Below, one piece after another: positions 57,854-64,000 of a stretch of DNA of 64,000 bases (position 1 is the stretch's first letter; each line of letters starts with the position of its first letter). The position numbers and the translations under genes were made by a program. Source of the stretch: Rugosimonospora africana (GTDB lineage: Bacteria > Actinomycetota > Actinomycetes > Mycobacteriales > Micromonosporaceae); NCBI RefSeq assembly GCF_016862975.1, contig NZ_BONZ01000043.1, positions 62,001 through 126,000 on the forward strand, in the 5' to 3' direction. A model generated the notes under the pieces. The model was not told the DNA's origin. It ran no database searches and saw only the letters and a list, made by a program, of their open reading frames with translations.

Positions 57854-57870
57854 CCCTACAACTTGTAGGG
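57854..57870. promoter_or_regulatory. TACA/TGTA palindrome before uppP, BlaI-box candidate
   Basis: CCCTACAA (57854-57861) and TTGTAGGG (57863-57870) are perfectly inverted around C. The TACA/TGTA half-sites are those of BlaI/CopY operators, here with three bases between. It lies 66 bases upstream of the uppP start and 139 bases before the divergent PPOX gene. Confidence 0.6.
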
Positions 57871-58008
57871 AGGGCGCCTGGCCTCAGCGAATCCACAGCA
57901 ACCGGACCTCTACGGGACCGGATTCCGACAGAGCGGACACCCGGGCACAATGTGACCCAGCCGATGAAAACTGGGTATCCGGCGGTCCTTGCGGGTAAGA
58001 CTGGGGTC

Positions 58009-58431
58009 ATGACCACCGATCCGACCCCACCGCAGAGTCATCTCGACCTTCTCGACCGACCGCTGTTCGCGCACCTCGCCACGGTGCGCCCGGACGGCGC
58101 CCCGCAGAGCAACGTGATGTGGTTCGCCTGGGATGGGCAGCGGATCCGCATGACGCACACCAAGCGCCGGCAGAAGTTCCAGAACCTCACCGCCGAGCCG
58201 CGGCTGTCGCTGTCTATCGCCGACCCGGACGACCCGTACCGGTTCCTCGAGGTGCGCGGGGTCGTCGAGAGCATCGAGGACGACGACGAGAAGGCGTCGT
58301 TCTACCGGTCGCTGCAGGAGCGGTACCACAACATGTACGACATCACCGACGCCCCGCAGCGGGTGATCGTCACGATCCGCCCGGAGGTCTTCGTGACGGT
58401 CAACGGGGGCACCGCCACGCGCCAGCGCTGA
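58009..58431 (+). CDS. PPOX-class F420-dependent protein
   Basis: Split-barrel flavin/F420-binding protein of 140 residues. HLDLLDRPLFAHLATVRPDG and APQSNVMWFAWDGQRIRMTH are the N-terminal signature of actinobacterial PPOX proteins; KRRQKFQNLTAEPRLSLSIA carries the basic patch for the cofactor phosphates. It probably reduces a small molecule with F420H2 (inference). ATG 58009 is the family start; codons from 57952 lack the pattern. Confidence 0.88.
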   Translation: MTTDPTPPQSHLDLLDRPLFAHLATVRPDGAPQSNVMWFAWDGQRIRMTHTKRRQKFQNLTAEPRLSLSIADPDDPYRFLEVRGVVESIEDDDEKASFYRSLQERYHNMYDITDAPQRVIVTIRPEVFVTVNGGTATRQR

Positions 58432-58522
58432 GCGGAATCCGGCCGGCGGCTCGGCGACGCGGAATCCGGCTGACGCGCCTCAGTCCGACCCGGCCACCGG
58501 GCCGCATCCCGCCGCCGGCGGC

Positions 58523-60109
58523 TCAGCCGTACGCCAGGCGGTTCGCCGCCCGGATCGCCGCCGCGTACACCGCGCCGAACCGGTCCCGGGCCAGCGCCGC
58601 CCGGGCCGCGTTCGCACCCGGGCCGCCGTGCACACCCGGGCCGGGATGCGCCGAGGCGCTCGCCAGGTACAGCCGGTCGACCGGCGTGTCGGCCCGGCCC
58701 AGCCCCGGTACCGGGCGCAGGAACAGCTGCTGGGACACCGCCGCCGTACCGCCGCCCAACGCGCCCCCGACGAGGTTCGGGTTCTCCGCCTCCAGGTCCT
58801 CCGGCCCGGCCACGTGTCGGGCCAGCACCGTGCCGCCGAACCCGGGTGCGTAGCGCTCCAACTGCGCCTCCATCCGCGCGACCACGTCGTTCACGGCGCT
58901 GGCCGGCCAGGACTCCCGGTGCGGCACGTGGGTGTAGGTCCACAGCGATTCGGTACCGGCGGGGGAGCGGCTGGGGTCGCACGTCGACAGCTGGCCACAG
59001 ATCATGAACGGCTCCTCCGGTACCGAACCCGCCCCGAGGTCCGCCGCGTACCGGTGCAGTCCCGCCAGGTCCGCGCCGAGGTGCACGGTGCCCGCCGACG
59101 CCACCGCCGGATCCCGCCACGGCACCGGCCCGGACAGCGCCCAGTCCACCTTGACCGTGGCGGCGTCCATCCGGATCCGGTGCGCGTCGGCGAGCAGCCG
59201 GTCGGGCAGCGCGTCCGGCGGCACCAGGTCGAGGTAGAGCGCCCCGGCCGCGACGTCGGCGAGCACCGCCCGCCGCGCCCGGTACCAGTGGCCGTCGCGG
59301 GTACCCACGCCCAGCGCCCGGCCGTGCCCCACCACGATCCGCTCCGCGTGCGCGCCGCAGTGCACCTCGCCACCCCGGCCGCGCAGCCGGTGCACCAGCG
59401 CCGCGGTCAGCGCCTGCGCGCCGCCGCGCGGCACCGGGAAGCCGTACTGCTGGCCCAGCATGGCCAGCAGCCACCCGTACCCGCCGCCGGCCGCGTCGGC
59501 CGGCCCGACATCGGTGTGCAGCGCGCAGCCGGCCAGCAGCAGCCGTGCCCCGTCGCCGGTGAACTCCTCGGCGCCCAACTGCCCGACGGGCAGCACGAAC
59601 CGGCGGGCCAGCCGCAGCGCCCGTGCGGTACCGGTCCGGCGCACCAGCGCCCCGGCCGCCCGTACCGGCGGGAACGGCGTGAACATCACGCGCAGCACGT
59701 CGGCCGCCACCCGCTGCCAGTCCCGGTACAGGTCGAGCCACCGCTGGCCGTCGCCGGCGGCGAACCGGTCGACCGACTCGGCGGTACGGGTCGGGTCCCG
59801 GGACAGCACCGCCGCGGGTCGGTCGGCGCAGACGTGGGCCAGCACCGCCGGGGCGTGCTCCCAGCGCAGCCCGTGCTCCGCGAGGCCCAGCCGGGCGATC
59901 GGGGACGGACCCGTCGCGAACGGGTAGAAGGCGCTACAGACGTCGTTGCGGAAGCCGGGCGCGGTCAGTTCGGCGGTGCGCACGCCGCCCCCTTCGGTGG
60001 CGGCGGACTCCAGTACCAGCACGTCCCAGCCGGCGTCGGCGAGCAGGTTCGCGGCGACCAGGCCGTTGGGTCCCGAGCCGATCACCACCGCGTCAACGCT
60101 GTCCGCCAC
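58523..60109 (-). CDS. Phytoene-desaturase-like FAD oxidoreductase
   Basis: Flavoprotein of 528 residues in the carotenoid isomerooxygenase/phytoene desaturase superfamily (RetSat/PDH-like). The FAD site DAVVIGSGPNGLVAANLLAD is followed by the characteristic ESAATEGGGVRT; the C-terminal FAD stretch is LYLASASAHPGPGVHGGPGA. It is encoded alone, away from any crtB/crtI cluster, so it may act on another polyunsaturated lipid or on lipid hydroperoxides. GTG 60109. Confidence 0.85.
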   Translation of the reverse strand: MADSVDAVVIGSGPNGLVAANLLADAGWDVLVLESAATEGGGVRTAELTAPGFRNDVCSAFYPFATGPSPIARLGLAEHGLRWEHAPAVLAHVCADRPAAVLSRDPTRTAESVDRFAAGDGQRWLDLYRDWQRVAADVLRVMFTPFPPVRAAGALVRRTGTARALRLARRFVLPVGQLGAEEFTGDGARLLLAGCALHTDVGPADAAGGGYGWLLAMLGQQYGFPVPRGGAQALTAALVHRLRGRGGEVHCGAHAERIVVGHGRALGVGTRDGHWYRARRAVLADVAAGALYLDLVPPDALPDRLLADAHRIRMDAATVKVDWALSGPVPWRDPAVASAGTVHLGADLAGLHRYAADLGAGSVPEEPFMICGQLSTCDPSRSPAGTESLWTYTHVPHRESWPASAVNDVVARMEAQLERYAPGFGGTVLARHVAGPEDLEAENPNLVGGALGGGTAAVSQQLFLRPVPGLGRADTPVDRLYLASASAHPGPGVHGGPGANAARAALARDRFGAVYAAAIRAANRLAYG

Positions 60110-60210
60110 TCTCCGATCATCCCGAATATCCGTGGCGAGCGCGCGGGGACCGATACCAAGATCTGACTCCGGTCCCGCGTAATTCGCGGTTCGGCGGGGA
60201 CCATAGCCGC

Positions 60211-61689
60211 GTGCGGCGGCAGATGCTGGACCAGTCGGTCGCGCCGATTCTCGACGCGCTCGCCGAGCACCGCGAGCGCGCCGACGCCTCGTTCACGCCG
60301 CCCGGGCACCGGCAGGGTCGGGGTATCGACGAGCGGGTGATCGAGCTGCTCGGCCTCGACGTGTTCCTGGCCGAGGCGGTCGCCCTGGGCGGCCTCGACG
60401 ACCGGCCGCCCGGACAGCGGGCGCTCGGTCTCGCCGAGGCGCTGATGGCCGAGGCCGTCGGTGCCCGGCACGCGCTGTTCTCCACGTGCGGCAGTTCGCT
60501 GTCCGTCAAGAGCGCCATGCTGGCCGTCGCCGGACCCGGCGACCGGCTGATCGTCGACCGCAACACACACAAGTCCGTGATCTACGGGATCATCCTCGCC
60601 GGCATCGAGCCGATCTGGATCGGGCCGGGCTGGGACGCCGACGCCCAGCTGCCGCACCCGCCCGGTGTCGCCGCGATCGGGCGGGCGCTGGACCGGGAGC
60701 CGGCGGCCAAGGGCGTGCTGCTGGTCAGCCCGACCGGGTACGGCACCTGTGCCGACCTGGCCGCGATCGCGCGGCTGTGCCACGAGCGGGACCGGGTACT
60801 CGTGGTCGACGAGGCGTGGGGCGCGCACCTGCCGTTCCACCCAGACCTGCCGCGCTGCGCCATGCACGCCGGCGCGGACCTCGCGGTCACCAGCGGGTAC
60901 AAGATGGGCGGCGGGCTGGAGCAGGGGTCGGTCTACCAGTTGCGGGGCGACCGGATCGATCCGGCCGTCCTGAAGCTGCGCGCGGACCTGCTCGGTACCG
61001 GCAGCCCGTCGCCCGCCATCCACGCGGCGCTCGACGGCTGGCGGCGGCAGATGGTCGAGCGCGGGCGCGAACTGCTGGGCCACGCGCTGCGCCTGTCCCG
61101 GCAGGCGCGGGCCGGGCTGGACGAGCTGCCGGAGTTGGCGGTCGCCGGCCGCGATCTGGTCGGGCCCGGCCGGTCGGCCGACTTCGATCCGCTCCAGGTC
61201 GTCGTCGACGTCTCCGGCGCCGGGGTGGGCGGTGCGGATGCCGCCGGCTGGCTGCGCGAGCAGGCCGGGGTCGAGGTCGGGGCGGTCGACCACCGGCGGA
61301 TCGTGGCACGGCTGACGTACGCGGACAGCGAACAGACCGTACGCCAGTTGCTGGCCGGGTTGCGCCGGCTGGTCAACGCGCGTTCGGCACTGCCCGCCGC
61401 GGTGCCGGTGGACCTGCCCGACCCCGCCGAGCTGGAGCCCGAGGTGGTGATGCTGCCGAGGGACGCGTTCTTCGGCAATTCCGCGATGGTACCGGCGAGC
61501 CAGGCGACCGGCCGGGTGGCGGCGGAGACCATCACGCCGTACCCACCGGGCATACCGGCGGTGGTTCCGGGTGAGCGGATCAGCGAGGCGGTACTGGATT
61601 ACCTGCGCGCCGGGGTGGCCACGTCGGCGATGCGGATACCGGACGCGGCCGACCCGACCCTGGAGACGATGAAGGTGGTGTGCGCCTGA
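60211..61689 (+). CDS. Orn/Lys/Arg decarboxylase, PLP enzyme
   Basis: PLP fold-type I decarboxylase of 492 residues, of the basic amino-acid decarboxylase group. Motifs are HALFSTCGSSLSVKSAMLAV, VLLVSPTGYGTCADLAAI, the PLP-adjacent VVDEAWGAHLPFHPDL and the Schiff-base Lys231 in TSGYKMGGGLEQGSVYQL. It could make cadaverine, putrescine or agmatine; the sequence alone does not decide. There is no N-terminal wing domain, so it is the short form. GTG 60211; a ribosome site is not evident. It is divergent from the desaturase-like gene and convergent with nrfD 10 bases after its stop. Confidence 0.9.
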   Translation: MRRQMLDQSVAPILDALAEHRERADASFTPPGHRQGRGIDERVIELLGLDVFLAEAVALGGLDDRPPGQRALGLAEALMAEAVGARHALFSTCGSSLSVKSAMLAVAGPGDRLIVDRNTHKSVIYGIILAGIEPIWIGPGWDADAQLPHPPGVAAIGRALDREPAAKGVLLVSPTGYGTCADLAAIARLCHERDRVLVVDEAWGAHLPFHPDLPRCAMHAGADLAVTSGYKMGGGLEQGSVYQLRGDRIDPAVLKLRADLLGTGSPSPAIHAALDGWRRQMVERGRELLGHALRLSRQARAGLDELPELAVAGRDLVGPGRSADFDPLQVVVDVSGAGVGGADAAGWLREQAGVEVGAVDHRRIVARLTYADSEQTVRQLLAGLRRLVNARSALPAAVPVDLPDPAELEPEVVMLPRDAFFGNSAMVPASQATGRVAAETITPYPPGIPAVVPGERISEAVLDYLRAGVATSAMRIPDAADPTLETMKVVCA

Positions 61690-61699
61690 GCGTTACCGC

Positions 61700-62815
61700 C
61701 TAAGGGGCGCGGCGGGTCCGCTGCGGTACCACCGTGTACCGCGGATCGCGGGCCGAGGCGAGGCCGGCCTCGAACACGGCGAACCGGACGCACATCGAGC
61801 CGGCCAGCAGCGCCGCCCCGCACATCGCCGCGGCCGCCCGGTTGTCCCGCCCGAGCAGCAGCCCACCGAGCGCGCCCGCGACGGCCAGCCCGCGTGCCGC
61901 CCGCATCAGCCGCCCGGCCCGCCCGCGCTGGTAGGTCTCCGCGACCATGCCGAGCCGCTGGCGCATCAGCTTGCTGGCACAGACGTCGACGAGCACGCCG
62001 AACGCCGCGGTGCGCCGGGCCGGGCCGGCCTGGGCGACCGGTGCGCCGAGCATGCCGAGCCCACCGGCCGCGGCCGCCGCCGACCCGGCGAACAGGAACG
62101 GCAACTCCCGGTGCCCGTCCTGCCACGCCGGTATGGCGGTGTCGCCGATCAGCACGCTGGTGTACTCGACGACGACCGGCCCGAGCAACCCGGCGGTACC
62201 CGTCGCCAGCGCGCCCAGCCGTGTCGCCCGGCCGGTCAGCGCGCTGGCCGCCGCCACCACGGTCACCGGCGCGTACCCGGACAGCAGCCAGGATCCGATG
62301 CTCATCGGCGACGTCGGCTTGAGTACCCGCAGCATGTTCACGAAGCGGCCGGGCCGGCCCAGGTCGTGGACCAGCGCGGCGAGTGAGCCGCCGATCGCGA
62401 CCGCCGCGCCGACCTTCGAGGTGCGCGCCAGCGCCGGCAGCCCGGCGGCGTGCGCACCAGCGGCGAGCACCGAGGACGCTCCGGCCAGGCCGCCCAGGAA
62501 GAAGTAGCTCGCGATGTCGACCGGCGCCCAGTTCGGCGCGTGCAGGATCGGCTGTCCGTAGTAGGACGCGAAGGCCGGCACCGTGGCGTCGCCGAGGCCG
62601 GTCCCCGGCCGCCCGCCGGTGAAGCGCCGCCGGGCGCCCCGCTCCGGCCGCCCGCCGTCGGAGTGCGCGCCGTCGAAGTGCCCGCCATTCGAGTGCCCGC
62701 CGTCGGAGTGTGCCCGGTCGCGGTCTGCCCGGTCGGGGTGCCCGCCGTCGGGGTGCGCACCCGCCTGGTCCGGTCCGGGGCTGGGAAGGCCACCGCCGTC
62801 GGGGTACCGGCTCAT
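61700..62815 (-). CDS. NrfD-type membrane subunit of formate dehydrogenase
   Basis: Polysulfide-reductase/NrfD-family membrane protein of 371 residues with about nine hydrophobic segments (YFFLGGLAGASSVLAAGAHA, GSWLLSGYAPVTVVAAASAL). It passes electrons from the FeS subunit to the quinone pool without haem. Its ATG overlaps the FeS-subunit stop (ATGA). Residues about 20-55 are seven or eight His/Asp/Gly pentapeptides (AHSDG, GHSNG, GHFDG) from a 15-base tandem repeat, absent from the family and exposed before helix 1. Confidence 0.88.
   Translation of the reverse strand: MSRYPDGGGLPSPGPDQAGAHPDGGHPDRADRDRAHSDGGHSNGGHFDGAHSDGGRPERGARRRFTGGRPGTGLGDATVPAFASYYGQPILHAPNWAPVDIASYFFLGGLAGASSVLAAGAHAAGLPALARTSKVGAAVAIGGSLAALVHDLGRPGRFVNMLRVLKPTSPMSIGSWLLSGYAPVTVVAAASALTGRATRLGALATGTAGLLGPVVVEYTSVLIGDTAIPAWQDGHRELPFLFAGSAAAAAGGLGMLGAPVAQAGPARRTAAFGVLVDVCASKLMRQRLGMVAETYQRGRAGRLMRAARGLAVAGALGGLLLGRDNRAAAAMCGAALLAGSMCVRFAVFEAGLASARDPRYTVVPQRTRRAP
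62652..62756 (-). repeat. 15-base tandem repeat at the 5' end of nrfD
   Basis: Seven 15-base units (plus strand CCGCCGTCGGAGTGC and variants, from 62652) encode His/Asp/Gly pentapeptides in the N-terminus of the NrfD subunit. Confidence 0.9.
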
Positions 62816-63672
62816 CCGGGCCGTCCCCGGGCGATGAAGCTGGCCGCCACGCCGGTGAGCAGGGTCAGCCCGGCCGTCGCCGCGTACTTCCACATCGACG
62901 GCAGGCGGCTGGTGCCCACCACCGGATCGGGGGGCAGCCCGTACACCTCGGGCTCGTCGAGCAGCAGGAAGAACGCGCCGTCGCCACCCACCCCGTCGTC
63001 CGGGTCGTGGCCGTACAGCCGCGCCCCGCTCACTCCGGCGGCATGCAGGGCATCGACCCGGGCGGCGGCCCGGGTGCGCAACTCGTCCAGGTCGCCGAAC
63101 TGGATCGAGTCGGTCGGGCATGCCTTGGCGCAGGCCGGTTCCAGGCCGGTCGTCAACCGGTCGTAGCACAGCGTGCACTTCCACGCCCGGCCGTCGCCCT
63201 GCCGCTGGTCGATGACCCCGTACGGGCAGGCCGGAACGCAGTACCCGCAGCCGTTGCAGACGTCCTCCTGCACGACCACCGTGCCGAACTCGGTACGCAG
63301 CAACGAGCCGGTCGGGCAGACGTCCAGGCATGCCGCGTGGGTGCAGTGCTTGCACACGTCCGAGGACATCAACCAGCGCAGCTGTTCCCCCTGCGGGGCG
63401 TCCGGTACCCGCTGCTCGATGAACGCCACGTGCCGCCAGCTGTTCGCGTCGAGCTTGACCGTGTTGTCGAACGACATCCCGGTCAGCCGCAGCCCGTCCT
63501 CGGGTATCGCGTTCCATTCCTTGCACGCCACCTCGCAGGCTTTGCAGCCGATGCACACCGAGGTGTCGGTGAAGAATCCCTTGCGTGGCGGGTGCTGGTG
63601 ATACCCGGCTTCGCTGGCCGGATCCCCGTCCCGGATCGGCAGCCGCAGCCCGGCGATGAGTTGCGCGGTCAT
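62812..63672 (-). CDS. Formate dehydrogenase iron-sulfur subunit
   Basis: Four-cluster ferredoxin of 286 residues linking the catalytic subunit to the membrane. Four Cys groups are present: CIGCKACEVACKEW, CKHCTHAACLDVCP, CNGCGYCVPACPYG and CTLCYDRLTTGLEPACAKACP. A hydrophobic C-terminal helix (YAATAGLTLLTGVAASFIA) anchors it. ATG 63672, five bases downstream of the catalytic-subunit stop. With NrfD and the catalytic subunit it forms a formate-to-quinone enzyme. Confidence 0.95.
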   Translation of the reverse strand: MTAQLIAGLRLPIRDGDPASEAGYHQHPPRKGFFTDTSVCIGCKACEVACKEWNAIPEDGLRLTGMSFDNTVKLDANSWRHVAFIEQRVPDAPQGEQLRWLMSSDVCKHCTHAACLDVCPTGSLLRTEFGTVVVQEDVCNGCGYCVPACPYGVIDQRQGDGRAWKCTLCYDRLTTGLEPACAKACPTDSIQFGDLDELRTRAAARVDALHAAGVSGARLYGHDPDDGVGGDGAFFLLLDEPEVYGLPPDPVVGTSRLPSMWKYAATAGLTLLTGVAASFIARGRPG

Positions 63673-63676
63673 GCCG

Positions 63677-64000
63677 TCAGACCTCCGTCCCGGTCTGTTC
63701 GGTGATGCCGGCCCGCCGGCGGTACTCCTCGACCAGCCGGAGCCGGTCCGCGCCGCGTGGCCGGCGACCCGGCCGGATGTCCGCGGTGAACGCCTTGTCC
63801 TCCTGGATGTGCACGTTGGGATCCAACGCGATCGGGGCGAGTTCGTTGGCCGCGTCGCCGGTGCTGTACCCGTTCGGTCCCCAGTGGAACGGCAGGCCGA
63901 TCTGGTGCACCGTGCGGCCGCCCACCCGCAGCGGCGGCATCCGGTCGGTGACGATGACCCGCGCCTCGATGGCGTTGCGCGCCGTGACGATGGTGGCCCA
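63677..64000 (-). CDS. Formate dehydrogenase catalytic subunit, C-terminal part
   Basis: The open frame runs off the right edge of the window. The visible 107 residues are the end of the molybdopterin-dinucleotide-binding domain: TIVTARNAIEARVIVTDRMP, then GLPFHWGPNGYSTGDAANEL (compare the IPIHWG region of FdnG) and IQEDKAFTADIRPGR. The Mo/W site with its Cys or Sec, and the N-terminal FeS cluster, lie outside the window. First gene of the operon shown here, read leftward. Confidence 0.9.
   Translation of the reverse strand, partial: WATIVTARNAIEARVIVTDRMPPLRVGGRTVHQIGLPFHWGPNGYSTGDAANELAPIALDPNVHIQEDKAFTADIRPGRRPRGADRLRLVEEYRRRAGITEQTGTEV

Noticed and set aside
58523-60109. Carotenoid biosynthesis cluster
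   Set aside because: The desaturase-like protein is alone; no phytoene synthase, cyclase or prenyl-transferase gene is near, so a carotenoid role is not claimed.
1-64000. CRISPR array, prophage, insertion sequence or integrative element
   Set aside because: No spaced direct repeats of CRISPR type, no transposase, integrase, capsid or terminase motifs, and no att-like duplication were found. The tandem repeats have no unique spacers.
1-64000. tRNA, rRNA or other known structural RNA genes
   Set aside because: No cloverleaf with GGTTCRA-type T-loop or rRNA core sequence was recognised in either strand; a covariance search would be needed to exclude small RNAs.

Overview
The window is about 73% G+C with frequent GTG starts. 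It encodes F420-dependent oxidoreductases, a PASTA-tailed class A penicillin-binding protein, DUF1707 and mycosin-type proteins, and no rRNA, tRNA, transposase, integrase, phage or CRISPR sequence. This points to the chromosome of a high-GC actinomycete, Micromonosporales-like by general look; the genus cannot be fixed from sequence alone. Both ends are cut: an aldo/keto reductase lacks its N-terminus at the left and the formate dehydrogenase large subunit lacks its N-terminus at the right.

Layout. 1-9.5 kb: housekeeping and envelope genes (aldo/keto reductase, a DUF1707 protein, class A PBP, a membrane GGDEF/HD-GYP cyclic-di-GMP enzyme, secreted gamma-glutamyltransferase, ROK sugar kinase). 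9.5-16.4 kb: a glycoside locus with a sugar ABC importer without its own ATPase, a divergent LacI-type repressor with a GATAACGTTATC palindrome between them, and a GH3 beta-glycosidase. A response-regulator remnant follows. 16.8-27.2 kb: a GntR regulator divergent from a myo-inositol operon (iolG, iolE, iolC, an aldolase, iolB, iolD, then binding protein, permease and ATPase), closed by a 34-base perfect palindrome. 27.4-34 kb: an orphan mycosin, then a TetR-controlled acyl-CoA locus (aminoglycoside-phosphotransferase-like kinase plus three acyl-CoA dehydrogenases) with a 28-base inverted-repeat operator on its promoter. 34-38.4 kb: an NAD-binding protein coupled to a RecD2-like helicase, and two stress proteins. 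38.5-49.8 kb: alpha-galactosidase, an F420 oxidoreductase, a two-component system divergent from a secreted hydrolase, an MFS exporter with a divergent HxlR regulator, a 39-residue membrane protein, a thioredoxin-reductase-like enzyme and a nucleotidyltransferase. 49.8-58.4 kb: a HAD phosphatase, a fused double acyl-CoA dehydrogenase, an NmrA-type enzyme with a divergent HxlR regulator, and a probable uppP - UPF0014 permease - blaI - M56 peptidase operon. 58.5-64 kb: a phytoene-desaturase-like oxidoreductase, an Orn/Lys/Arg decarboxylase and a formate dehydrogenase operon (NrfD, FeS subunit, catalytic subunit).

The most unusual content lies in repeats rather than in any one gene. A ~50-base imperfect palindrome occurs six times between 36.8 and 57.3 kb: four copies are intergenic and two lie in frame inside genes (a histidine kinase and UppP). 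Separately, six genes carry in-frame 15-base (five-residue) tandem repeats, four of them at the protein N-terminus, and a 15-base array also occurs between genes. A 13-base palindrome, GTCCAYTGTGGAC, is far more frequent than base composition predicts. Two unlinked HxlR intergenic regions share the same spaced ACTTGT/CTTGT boxes.
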